Shown here: positions 24,381-38,179 of the stretch, one piece after another
How the letters are laid out: every line of letters starts with the position of its first letter
Numbering within the stretch: the stretch's first letter is position 1
Made by a program: the position numbers and the translations under genes
The notes under the pieces: generated by a model
Database searches by the model: none
Seen by the model: the letters and a program-made list of their open reading frames with translations, nothing else
Told to the model about the DNA's origin: nothing
Assembly (NCBI RefSeq): GCF_008831285.2
Contig: NC_045151.1
Location: forward strand, 11,584,571-11,648,570
Direction of reading: 5' to 3'
Source: Nymphaea colorata
Lineage: Eukaryota > Streptophyta > Magnoliopsida > Nymphaeales > Nymphaeaceae
Length of the DNA: 64,000 nt

Positions 24381-27300
24381 AAGATTCTTTTCCTATTATT
24401 TTTTGCCCATATATATAGCACTATTTAATCTTCAATGTTAGCTGTAGATTTGCAGCAGATTCAGTAATTCAATAAGATATTTTTCTTCTATGTGGCCTTA
24501 GTGCTCAGGTGTCTGTTCTTGTGACTGTTATAGTCACTTTTTCAGTGACTTGGTCGAGTCAAACAAGTCTTTTCTGAGTCACACCGAGTTTTGTGCACAA
24601 ACAAGTAATCCTACTAGGTTGAGCTGGTAGGGGACCAAGCCAAGCCAACGATCTGACTCAGTGAGTTTTAAAATGCTGTTTTTTATCTTATAAAAGAACT
24701 GACATGAGATCATGTCTCTCAAAACATTTTAAGATCAAAGGAAATTTCTAAGGATGAAACAGAAGTAAAGCGATGACATAATCTTTACAAAGAAATCAAG
24801 ATTAAATGCAGCAGGCATATGAGGAAGCCTACCAAGAAATTTTGCCTGATACGGACAGTTCATCTATGAACGTCTTATTCACTTTTAGATCCACTGTACT
24901 AATATGTATATTTGAGTCTTATTCAGAGCTAGTATAATAGTAAGAAGTCCATAGTTGTAACATAATGCTGAACCAAATAATCCTGCTGGTGAAAATATTG
25001 TTCTTTATTGTTGTAACTGTGTTAAGGAAGCATGAGTGCTGATTGAGTATGCTGATGTTCTTGAAAATGCTAGCATTTTCCAAAGCATGGTACAACTTCT
25101 ACTTAGAATAAAAAGAAAAAAAGAAAAGAATATGACCATAACAAGTACAATAAAGCTCAATTGGTAATCAACCATATTGTTTACAACAATGTTTACAAAC
25201 TCACCGAGTCAGCTTGTTGACTTGGTTTGACTCAGCCCTCTACTGGGTCAACCCAATAAAGGGCCACGGTTTTTGTTGAAACTCAGCTTGACTCAACCAT
25301 AACTGAACTTAACTCTGCCTGACTTGGCCATTACTCAGCCAAAACTCTTTTGACTCGGTGTAGTCAAGTGATAAATTTTGTATTTTGTAATTAACAGTGT
25401 CATTTGTTTATTAATTATTTAAGTTTTGACATAAATCTTCTCACTTAATGAAGTATAGGAATTTAGAATTATTGTTCATTCATTAAATTTACAAATTACA
25501 AATACAAAGGTAAAATTAATTAGGCTTAACTTCTTGTATGGTGTATTTATTTCAAGTTTTAGGACACTGGACTTTTTACTTTTGAATTTTTAGTTTTATA
25601 TAATATTAACATACATGTCGAATTTGTTAACCACTAGATAGTTGAAAATATTGAATATATTAATCTTAACGTTTGATTTTTATTGACCTGTGTTTCTTTG
25701 ATATTTTGATTCTTGCCACAGTTTTTTTTTTTTTTTTTTTTTTTGGAAATATGAAATGATAGATCCTGTTATCAATTTCTTGTTATCAAAAGAGATAATG
25801 TAACTTAATTATTACTTGATGATATGAATTATACTTGTATTCAAGTCCTTTTACAACTTTTTTACGTTTAAATGACAAGTTATATATTGTTCTTTTTCTT
25901 TAAAAACAATAGTTAACAAAACTCAGCCCGTCACCAAGCTGACCCACTGTGTCACTAGTCAAGAATGAATGAGTCAAGTCCCAACTCACTGGGTTATACA
26001 ACATTGGCTTACAGAGTGTATCACCTTTAGCATTGATATTCACAATATCAGTATCAAAATTGCCTTCTAATAAATTCTGTCAGTTAACAGTAAAAACCAC
26101 ATCTTTTGCTTCAGTTGTTCAATATTGATGCCATAAGTATGATTAAGATGTTTTATTAAGCATGTCTCACATTTTTTTGCCTCACATTTCTTGAAATGCT
26201 AGTCCATAAAAACTCTTTCCACATATTAAACAATCAGATACTGTTGAAATACTGCTGCTGATGCTCTGGTGCCACTGATACCACTAAGAATGGAGCCGTT
26301 AAGATGCCATCATTCAAAATCAAACTGATTAAGATTTTTTAGGAAGGAAACTTGACTACATAAGGTCCAAAAACAAAACGGATAACTTACAAATAGGAGG
26401 ATTTTTGTTGCATGAGAAGTCCCGTTGAAGACACATCAATCCAGCAGGCAAACCACTGTGTCCACAACACTTTTCTGATATTAACTATCACATCTATTAA
26501 TATAATATGACTTAATAAGAAAATAAACACAAATTGGTCAATGTTATAATAGACATGCATCACTACTGCTGAAACAGCCATAAATCAGTTGTATCTATAC
26601 CACACCTGTTGTTAGAACTATCAATGACCAAGGAGTTTCCAACCAAATTACTGCATTCAGAGGAGGATTTGTAATCAAAATATCAGAATTTAGATTGGTA
26701 AGTATGTGAGAAAACTCAAAAAATGTCAAACTATTAAAATTAAGAATGCCTTACATTTTCAAATTGTTTTCACCCAACCAAGAAGGAAGGCTTCCAGATA
26801 AATTGTTGTATGACAAGTCTCTGTCAGCACACGAGATTGATGCGTATTTATAAGGAAACAGTACATAACCAATACACTTAGTAATTTTCAAACTTTCAAG
26901 ACAAAGTTGGCCATGAGCTTCATTTTATAAATATAAAGAATGGTATTCAAGGCGAATGATACATGAATCATCTCAGAATGAAAATTAAAACATTAAAGAA
27001 GTTTGAATGGGAAAACAAGAACAGTGGTAACTGCCGAATGATCAATAAGGAGATTTTCTTTCAGCTTTACTTTCCTTGTTTCTTACTTGCATCTGCAGGC
27101 AAAATAACAAACACCATTCTTGGAATCCCCAAAATGTGAAAGCAAGACTCCACCACAGTCTCATACTTTGAATTATGATTAGTTCATAAATTCATATTAC
27201 ATCAGTAATGTACTTTAGCTTGTCTTCAGTAACAAATGTGAATCTTACCGGCCAACAACATGAGCAATGTGGATAACCTGTCATTGATTTGTCTCAAGTT

Positions 27301-28469
27301 GTTTCATCTTACATTTACACCTTAAAAGATGTTTTGATTTTTAATGTCACAGCAATAAGATAAAAGCCATAAAATATATAAAGATGAAAAGGGCAACCTT
27401 GCAACAGTTACTTTATGACAAGAACGCATACACTTTGTTTGGAGCCCTGCAGTCACATGGAAACTTGGTCTCCCTGTACTGGAAAAGCATGATCCAAATT
27501 TACGGAGCTGCAAACCCCATAGGTGTTCTGGATATCCCCTTGAGTTTCAGGTAATGTTTAACCACGTAAAAGGGGAAGCATAATGACCATTCTTATTTTT
27601 GTGCCGGAAAATGAAACCAAAGCAAAGCATTGTGTTGCCAATGACAAATATGGTGTTGAGAATGAGTTGCATTATCAATTCCGTGTGCATGGTAATATTT
27701 TGCAAACATAAGTGCTACCAAATATAGGAAAGCATTATGCATGAATTTACCAGGTTAAATACTTATTTTCTAGGTCAGAGCTCTGAAGTAAAAGTACCAA
27801 AAGATCGGAACCAAAAACATTAGATATACAAGTGGACAGTGGACTGGAAGCGAATTTGCTTATTTTTGAGTCATGGAATGTAGCTTTGGTCAACAAAGTC
27901 TTAAATTCTTTCATAAGAGGAGGGTTCATCATGCTCCTTCAGTTGATAATTTTGTCACATTTTTTCATAAATACACCTCTTCATTGGGAAGTCAAACTCA
28001 ATGTAACTAGTTACGCATATAAAATGGAAATTTCATGGACATCTGCACATACACATTGAGAAGATTTGAACTTTTTGTGGATGGTATTAAACCAGATAAA
28101 AGGTTGCTTCCAAGGTACCTGTATGACAAAACCCAATCACATGAAGCAAGAATCAAATGTTGCTTCTTCAGTAGAAGAAAGCTAAATATCCAACAACCAA
28201 ATAGTAGATTGCAAAATTTGCTTACAAGTTGGAAAGTGAATTCATATTGAGGAGGGAGCTTGGAATTTGACCGTTTAGGTTATTGAAACTGAGGTCCCTG
28301 TGAAAGCAAAAAAGAAAACCCAATATTTTATAAATTACTACTTTGAAATTCATATTTAATGAAATATGAACTCTATGCTGCAAATTAGAAGCAACTAGAA
28401 ATCAACATGAAATTTGATAGAAATCTAGTACCAATATCTGTAACCAGAAAACAGCACTCACGCAGGAAG

Positions 28470-28513
<44 letters not shown>

Positions 28514-31500
28514 AGAGAGAGAATGAAAACAAGAAGAAACTGAGGAGAAGAAGCCGTAGCCAAAATGGTTTGCACGGCCTCTATTTATAATCCCATTTCC
28601 AGAATTCTAAGAGTCTCCAATCGTAGAATCCTAGGAGATTTCACAAGCTCCAAGGACATTAATTACATCATAGAAACCTAAGAGACTTCACATATTACAA
28701 GGATATTAACTACAACATAGAATCCTAGGAGACTTCCCATATAACAAGGATATTAACTACAACATAGAATCCTAGGAGACTCTTCACATGTTACAAGGAC
28801 ATTAAATATCTTAACACATTCTACAAGGAGGTGGAATCCTAAGAGACTCCTCTTCAACGTGCTGGTGAAGGATTTATATTTTAACACCCTCCCTCAAGTT
28901 GTGCATGGTTTTGCACCATGTACAACTTGCCTTTTAGAAACCAGAATCGTTCCTTTGTTAATCCTTTTGTAAATAATTTTGCAACTTGTTCATCTGTACG
29001 AACATAAATAGGCTGAATCTCCTTGTCTTCCACCTTTTGTCTAACAAAGTGTTGATCAATCTCAATGTGCTTTGTTCGACCATGTTGTACGGGATTAAAG
29101 GCAATGTTAATAGCGCTTTGATTATCGCACATTAACATTGATGTTTTAATCTTTTCTCCAATGTCTTCTAGCAAATGCCTAACCCATGTAACTTCAGCAG
29201 TACCTGCAGCCATGCATCTGTATTCAGCTTCAGTGCTGGATCTTGCTACTGCCTTTTGCTTTCGACAACTCCAAGACACAAGATTACGTCCAATGAAAAT
29301 ACAAAAACCAGAAATGGACTTTCTTTGATCGGGATCTCCAGCCCAATCTGCATCTGTGAATGTCATAAGTTGATGTCCAGTAGTTATATTTTCACTCTTA
29401 CCATAAACTAAGCCATCTCCTGCTGTCCCTTTAAGATATCTTAATATTCTTTTGACAGCATCCATGTGAGTATCTCTAGGTGCATGCATAAATTGAGATA
29501 CTTGATTCACAGCATATATAATATCTGGTCTAGTAAATGTAAGATATTGAAGTGCCCCAACAATACTTTGATATTGCGTAGGATCTTCATATAACTCCCC
29601 ATCTTGAGCACTTAGTCTTTGATTTAGAACACTAGGAGTTCCAACAGGCTTACAATCAGACATACCTGACTTTTTCAGCAGATCCAACGTGTATTTCTGT
29701 TGTGTCAATGTGAGGCGATTATTGTGCCTATCAATCTCCACTCCAAGAAAGAATCGTAAATCACCAAGCTCTTTCATTTTGAAGTTTTGCATCATCAAAA
29801 CTTTAGCTTCTTCTATGTGTTTTTCCGAATTGCCTGTGATAACAATATCATCAACATATATAAGAAGTAAAGTAAATATGTTTTCCTTTCGATAAATGAA
29901 AAGGGAGTGATCTAGAGGACATCTTCGAAAACCACATTCTTGAATCTTGCAAGAGAAACTGTCAAACCACGAACGTGAGGCCTGTTTAAGTCCATAAATA
30001 GATTTTCTTAGTTTGCAAACCCATGCATGAGAGTCTCCTTTCGTGTATCCTGGAGGTTGTTCCATATATACTTCCTCCTTTAAATCACCATGAAGAAAAG
30101 CATTCTTCACGTCCATTTGATGTAGTCTCCATCCATATTCAACTGCCAATGATATAATCACACGAATTGTTCCCATTTTTATCACAGGGCTGAATGTCTC
30201 ATCATAATCTTCTCCATATTGTTGTGTAAACCCTTTTGCTACTAACCTTGCTTTGTGTCTTTCTATGCTGCCGTTAGGTTTGTATTTAATTTTGTATACC
30301 CATTTGGAGCCCAATACGTTCTTTTCGTGTGGCCTCGGAACGATCTCCCATGTTCCACATTCATGCAAGGCATCCATTTTTTCTTTCATAGCCTTTCTCC
30401 AATGATGTGATTTTGATGTTTGATCAAATGAAGTAGGTTCTTCCTCCTTGCCAACTTTTGCCATGAATAACTGAAAATCAAGTGATAAAGAATCATAGCT
30501 AACCCACCTGTGAATGGGATGACGAATGCGTTGGGATCTTCTAAGGTGGGGCATGTTGTCTTCTTCACTGTGAGCATCTTTGTCCCTTAGTCGTCGACTG
30601 TAGATAAGACCCGAATACCGATGTGCATCGTTGCTCTGTTCTTCATTATTGTTTTCGTGATGACTTGATGACTGTGTTGGATCTTCTTGATTTTCACTTT
30701 GAGCCATATCCGACGGTTGTATTGCTCTCTCTGAGTCTTCACTTTGAGGCACATCATTTTCTATAACAGGATCTGCATTGAATAACTGTGTACTGGTCCA
30801 GGGATCATAAGATTCAATGGTCATAGGCATTTCATTTGTATTATCAAAACTATGTTCATCAAAAATGACATTTCTTGAAGTTTTGATACGTTTAGTTGTT
30901 GGATCATAGCATCGAAAACCTTTATATTCATCAGCATATCCAACGAATCTACATTGAATAGCTTTGTCTTGAAACTTGTTCCTCAAGGCAGCATCAACGT
31001 GAACATAGCATATACAACCAAAAACCTTCATGTTCTTGTAATCAGGTTGTTTGCCTAAGAGTGTAAAATATGGCGATTTAGACATCAAGAGTGTCATAGG
31101 TAAACAATTTATTATGTATACAGCAGTATGGAAGGCTTCAGTCCACAAGGAAATGGGCACATTAGTATCATGCATCATGCTCATGGCGCTTTCAACTATA
31201 TGTCGATGTTTCCGCTCAACTACACCATTTTGTTGTGGTGTGTAAGGGCAGGAAATTTGTCTAGTTATCCCTTTTTCACGTAGAAATTCAATAAAATCAA
31301 GCGAGGAATATTCTCCCCCTCCATCACATTGAAAATGCACCACATTGGATGAAAATTTAGTTTGAATCATGGCATAGAAGTTTCGAAATATGTGAGGTAC
31401 TTCTGATTTGTGTTTCATGAAGTAAATCCAGGTGAAACGTGAGTAAGAGTCAATGAATAAGACATAATATCTTGACCCAGACATGGAATCAATAGGGGCT

Positions 31501-33471
31501 GGCCCCCATACATCAGAAAAAATAGTTTCAAAAGGTTTGGAAGCCCTTTGATTTATATTATGGAAAGGTAAAACATGACTCTTACAAAGTCCACAACTTG
31601 AACATTTTTTGACACTTGAAGTAAGAGGTAAACTTGATCTTGGAATGAGACTATCTGTGACAAGTTTTTCAATGAAATGTCGACCACAGTGTCCTAGCCG
31701 ACTATGCCACAAATCAGACTCCAAAAATTGGTTAGGGCCCCTTACTTTTGATTGAAAATGGCAAGAACTTGGCACTGATGACGCATTATGAGAAAGAGAA
31801 AATGTCTTCAATCCTATATCAAAAGTGGATGAATCCTTGGGTAGACATTCATTGAGGACGTACATATTCCCTTGACGCTCCCCTCTAGCGAACATTTTCT
31901 TCGTTTGGAGGTCCTTGACATAGACAGAAGAAGGTGTGAATTCAACAGAAGAGCTTGTATCATCAATGAGTTTAGAAATGGATATGATGTCCTTTTTGAT
32001 ATTGAGAGCAAGAACAACATTAGACAGTGATAGAGACGAGGATGACAATGGAATATGTGCATTTCCAATATGTGTAATAGGATGAGATTTTCCATCACCT
32101 GTTATAATGCAACTTCTACCGTAATGAGGGGATAAGTTAGTCAATTTACCTGCATTTCCTGTCACATGGGTAGCTGCACCTGAATCCAAGAACCATTCTC
32201 CCTGCTCATTTTGCTTTATAGTCATCTTTGAGAATGCGGTCATCAATAGCTGTTGCATATCTTCAGCGGTGGATTTAGAACTTTGTCCTCCTTGTTTATA
32301 ATCATGTCTTACCCCTTTGTTTTTATTTTGAGGATTAAACCAACATTGTGCCTTCATGTGTCCTTTCTTGTTGCACTGAAAACAAATTGGTATTTTTCTT
32401 GAAGTATCCAAAGGGGACATACCTTGGTTATGTGGTGTTGGTAGAATGCCACGACCACCATGGTTGGAGTTCCCATGGCTCTTACCAAACTTTACATTCA
32501 TAGCCAACACATTTTGGGAGTTCCCTTGATCAGTCCTTTCAATGACTCTTTTCATATTCATTTCATGTTGGAGAAGTTTACCTTGTAGTTCGTTGAAGGA
32601 AGGCAGAACAGGAAGGACCTCAAGAGCTGTAATAAAAGCATGATAATCATGCCCAAGTCCATTCAAGGTTTGCTGCACCTTTTCCTTATCAGAAATGTTA
32701 TTCCCTGAAGCAGCAAGTTGGTCTGCGACGGCCTTAATACGCCCCAAATAATCCATGATAGACGTTGAACCTTTGCTCAAATTCTGAAATTCTTTCTTTA
32801 AGTACATAATTCGAGCTTCTGATATTTGGGAAAAGGTATCAGCAAGGGTTTCCCATAATTCTTCTGCAGTACAATCATCAGAAACTGAAAGTAACACTTG
32901 TTGAGATAAAGTGGACAAAATATATGCAACCAGACTTTGATCACGTCTCATCCACATAGCATGTTCAGGATTGTTGTCTTCATGAACAGCAATAACTTCT
33001 CCTGCCTCATTTTTTATTTCCTGTAAGACGGATATTGGTGGAGCCTTTGTTGAACCATCGAGATGTCCAAAGAGGCCTTGACTTCTTATGAAAGGCATGA
33101 TTTGCCTTTTCCAGATCAGATAATTCTCATGGTTGAGTTTTTCGGTAATAAGGTGAGGAAGAAAACTTGAGGACATGCCAGAATGCGAAAGGTTTTCCAT
33201 GATAGCAGAAAGGAATGGTATATAGGTAGAAGATGAGAGGGAAAGAAGACACGATATAACAAGATGTGTCCTTGGGTAAGCAAGAAGAAAAAGGAACAAG
33301 AATTGCGCAAGAGAAAAGTAAAGTCAAGATAGAGACAAGATGAGAAAAGAGTTCTAACCAGATCAGACCTGTTTGGGCATTTCGTTTGGTAGAGATAACG
33401 TAACCTGGCTCTGATACCATGATAGAAATCTAGCACCAATATCTGTAACCAGAAAACAGCACTCACGCAGG

Positions 33472-33518
<47 letters not shown>

Positions 33519-36500
33519 TGAAAACAAGAAGAAACTAAGGAGAAGAAGCCGTAGCCAAAATGGTTTGCACGGCCTCTATTTATAATCCCATTTCCAGAAT
33601 TCTAAGAGTCTCCAATCCTAGAATCCTAGGAGATTTCACAAGCTCCAAGGACATTAATTACATCATAGAAACCTAAGAGACTTCACATATTACAAGGATA
33701 TTAACTACAACATAGAGTCCTAGGAGACTTCCCATATAACAAGGATATTAACTACAACATAGAATCCTAGGAGACTCTTCACATGTTACAAGGACATTAA
33801 ATATCTTAACACATTCTACAAGGAGGTGGAATCCTAAGAGACTCCTCTTCAACGTGCTGGTGAAGGATTTATATTTTAACAAAATTAGCATAATGTAACA
33901 ACTTATTTTTCCAAAACCTTCAAGTGGCCCAACTGGACTAAAAAGTATCTGATTACACATTGAAGTTTCCTTGTCCGCATCTTTTGATATATGTATTATT
34001 CCAGCTATTTATTGTGGTTACATAAAGGGAGACAGGTTCTTATAGATTAAAGGTGGATAAAAAGTAATATTAGCAATTTAGCATTCTCATTTAAATAAGA
34101 AACATGGAATACAAGAGCAGATATGGGCTTGGGTCTTTTCTAATCATTTTTTAGTTCAGAGGTAACCCAAGCATATCTGAGAGTGCATATCTGCACTTGA
34201 GAGATCACTGAATCCAAAAGAAGAGACTTGACCGGACAATCATACAAAGGTGGCAGTAAGGCGAAATTGATGGATGGTCGAACTCCAGGTGAGAGATGCT
34301 CCATACCAATTTAATGGGACCCATGAAGGAAGGATCTAAGTCTTGCAATGTTATTATATTCACAATACTGCTAGGATCTTCCATATTTTGCAATTTGCTT
34401 TTGCGCAAGTGCTAAGAACAATCTTGAACAGTGTCATAATCTAGTTCTGTAACCAAGTCATTTTATTTTCCGTATATGTGTGCACGTGTGTTCCTATGTG
34501 TATATGCATGCATATAAGCCTGTATTTCTCTAATGTATATATGCATGTAATATGCAGTTCTCACCAAGCACATAGAAATTAGACCTGCCATTATTCAAAC
34601 AAGGAAGATGCATTGATAAAATTGAAAGGAAACTAAACTTAGAAGCAAAGCAGAATCACTAACAATCATGAGATAACAGCTTCAAGATTGCTTACAAATG
34701 CTTCAATTCTTGATAACTCCAAATATCAGTTGGAATACTGCCAGACAGCTTGACATTTCTCAATACTCTGTATGAAACAAGCAACAAATGTCTCAAAGAT
34801 GAAACTGAATAAGAATTTGTGGCTCATGATTGACATCTGTGGAAAAACTTACAAAGTGCTTAGAGATTTCATATTTCTAATAAATGATAAGGAAGAGCTC
34901 CCATTTGACAGATCACTTATACGCCTAAATCATCTCCCAAAGATGGGGAATTAGTGAAACAATACCAACACGAAGATCTAGCAACCAAACAAATTGAGAA
35001 ATACTAACAGTTTTGCCATAAATGTTAAATTAGAGAACCCTGATGGTATTGGACCCTGTGAAAAGCTCCCTTCAAGCCTCCTGCATTGAAAATTGGATGC
35101 TTAATATCATTTGAATTATACCATTGGTTGAGAACAAAAATACATTCCTAGATATCAATCCTGGGAAAATCAATCCTGGGAAAGGTCAACTGAAATGGTA
35201 ATATAAAAATAGCAACAATCTCAGGGAAGTTGGAGAAGAAAAGAGATACGGATAAAAAAAAGGTACTGATTAAAAAAAAAAAAAAAACTGTGCCCACTGC
35301 CCACTTCTTCATCTTATCATGATGGTCTGAACCAGAAAAAAACATATCTAGACAATGTTGACATGACCAGCATGCTTTGTACAACTAGGAACTCATGCTG
35401 TTCATTGCAAAAATGGAAGCATTATAAAACTCTGCAGATAAATATATATTCTGAAATTTTAGAACGAACTTCAGCTTACACAGGCAAAGAGAATATATGC
35501 ACCCATATGAATTAGTTTTAAACAATTTGACAGATTATAAAGGCAAAAAAATAGACAATACAAAAAACAGACATACATGTACATGATTCCTTAGAATAAT
35601 ACAAAAACCTGCTATCCTTACATATACAAAGATTCTGAACACAAAAAAAGGAGCATGTATCTGAAAGATGAAAGGAAGAGATGGTAATGTGTGTGATTTT
35701 AGTGGCTCTTAACCTCTTGTAAGTATTGAAAAGTGCATGTCATCCTGTTGGATCATTTAAAACGGGATGCATGATGAAAAATTAAAGGATCTTATAGGTT
35801 CCTCCTCAGTACTTCCTTCAATGTCCATGCTTGTCCCTTTACTGATGGCTTCCTAGGATCTTATTGGAGACCTCATTGTTTCCTTGTTTGTGGTATGCAT
35901 ATCATTAGATAGTTGTGATGTGCTGAGAGGCCAAGATTTATTAGTGCATATAAGCACAGCCAACTGCTTCGCTGTGGTTGCTAGAATTTCCTGTTTAAAG
36001 TACAATAGGACAAAGTAAGGTATACTACCTAAAAAAATTATGTTATAATGCTCAACAAGTTCTTGGAGAGGGTTATCAACTTATCATGAAAATAGGAAAA
36101 TCTCATAACTTTTGGAACTTGGAAAATGAAAAAATAACATAAAATTAGATTACCAGTTATCTAGTATCCTAAATATAAAGAAATAAATAGGGACTTTTCT
36201 TTGAAAATATAAAAAAATTCACCTGCTTAATAAACTTGGGTTTTTTTCAGAAATCTCAGGAAAATATCAGGGATAAATATAATATTGTGATATTTTTGTT
36301 TCTGGTGATATTTCAAAATATTATGATCATTTTATCAATATTGTTTTATGGCTTCTGAATGACGATAATATGGCAATATTTACAAACATCAAAATATCAG
36401 CAATACTTGCAACCATTGTCACATATATCGTGTATGGGTATTATACTGCGAGTTATTTCTCGGGTATAATATGGCAAAATTATATATCTCATGAAAATGT

Positions 36501-37197
36501 CGGGAATTTTTTAATAAATTAAAAGATCCTAAAAATTAGGCAAAAGTAAAATTAATAAAAGACATTGAAAAATGATTAGACAAAATATAAACATGATAGG
36601 AAGTGGATGAAAAATAGTATATTAAAAGCAAATAATAGCCATCTGTAGGACTTAAAAATAATAAATTTGGTTGGTCCCCATGCTAGACCCAATTTACTCA
36701 ACCACATGATCTGAAGGTTGAGTTAATGAAAGACTTAATGCTATGGGTTAGGGTTTTGTAGGAGCGGTTGGACTCTCTCTCCCCCTCTTCTTTCTTGCAT
36801 CTAATTTTCTGTAAGCTATCTCTCTCTCCTCTTTATTACATAATTAATCTTTATTACTACATGCACCTTTTAGCACTCTCTCTTCTTTATTATGCTTAAT
36901 TTTCTGGTTAATCACCTCTCTCTCTTATTTAATACATTTAAAAGATAGAAACTCGTTGTTTGGCTGAACACTTAGAAAAAAATCTAACATCCAGTAAAAA
37001 AATGCATCTTTTTTGCATTTTTTTTATTTTATGGCATCTTTATCAAAAAGACATGTTTTATTGACATTTATATGGCTGAATTATGTTTAATGTATTTATC
37101 GCATTTTTTTCAAATAAAACACGATATTTATGACAGTGCTTGCAACCATGCTTGAAACATATACCTTCTAAATGGATAGCTCTAACTCTAAGTCTAG

Positions 37198-37269
<72 letters not shown>

Positions 37270-38147
37270 TATTGTGAACGATGAACACATAACAGTGGCA
37301 TATCCACCAATGGAAATCAATGAGCATTTCTGATGATTTCTTTCTTCGGTGCTTTAGCTCTATATTAACAGAATTTGTGACCCCTTTGTCAACCAATCTC
37401 TATACACATTGTTCCAGTGAGACTGATCAGGAACTGTTGCTAACATACTGCTAGCGGAGACATCCCTTGACAAAGAAAACAAAAAGTGAACAGATAAGTA
37501 CAATTAGCAAGTGAACTTATAAACCACATTTATTTTTGTACCTCTCTGTCGTTTAACAATTCACATCCTGATTCATGTGGGTCGCAGTTTTGACAACTAG
37601 ATGCAGTTGAAAGTGCAATATCTACGCTACATGATAGCACCAATGTAGTAGGTGGGGTGAACCTCACCCTTTGGTACCCCCTGCTCCTTCAGCACCAAAC
37701 TCAGAATACAATTATATATCCTATTTATATATTCCATATTCCAACTTGAGTGCTAGAGTGACAACTTAGATTAACTTAAAAATGATAACAAGATCAGAAG
37801 GAAATGGAACCATGAATAGTTAACTTATACTAAGTTGTTATTTGCCATTGAATAAATCATACCAACAAAGTCTATGAGCTAACCAGGATTGCATTAGCTC
37901 CAAGCAGCCTGCTGAGATATGCTTAACCTTTTCCTTTGAAAGACCTAGCACACAGTTCCTAATGGGCTTTTCCCAAGACCCATTAATTAAGTCATTACCA
38001 CATTATGTATATGCATAAACAGAAAAACTAATCTAAGCTTAGTAGTCAAAATCTTGAGTCCTTGACTACTCAGCTGACTAGTTCTGTGGAGTGAGTTTCA
38101 ACTGATAAGTGTTGACAAACCAGTCACTAGTTGGTTTGTCAGACTAG

Positions 38148-38179
<32 letters not shown>

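Larger units (their letters stand above)
28415..33881 (-). mobile_element. Intact Ty1/copia retrotransposon (copia element 1) in intron 10 of gene B
   Basis: 5467 bp with the 5-bp duplication AAATT at 28410-28414 and 33882-33886; the empty site is seen in unit A near 3316. LTRs at 28415-28886 and 33420-33881 differ by about four substitutions plus (GA)n length. The primer site TGGTATCAGAGCCAGG (tRNA-iMet type) starts directly inside the 5' LTR at 33419, and a polypurine tract ends at 28887. The single polyprotein is open. It lies in the same orientation as the host gene and is absent from unit A. It therefore looks young and possibly still able to move. Gag and RT features would fit the Ale/Retrofit group, but this is a guess. 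Confidence 0.95.

Noticed and set aside
26387-26581. 64-aa open frame over exon 14 of gene B (also 1266-1460 in A)
   Set aside because: It reads the exon in another frame. The splice acceptor inside it gives the family-typical [15 protein letters not shown] in the correct frame.
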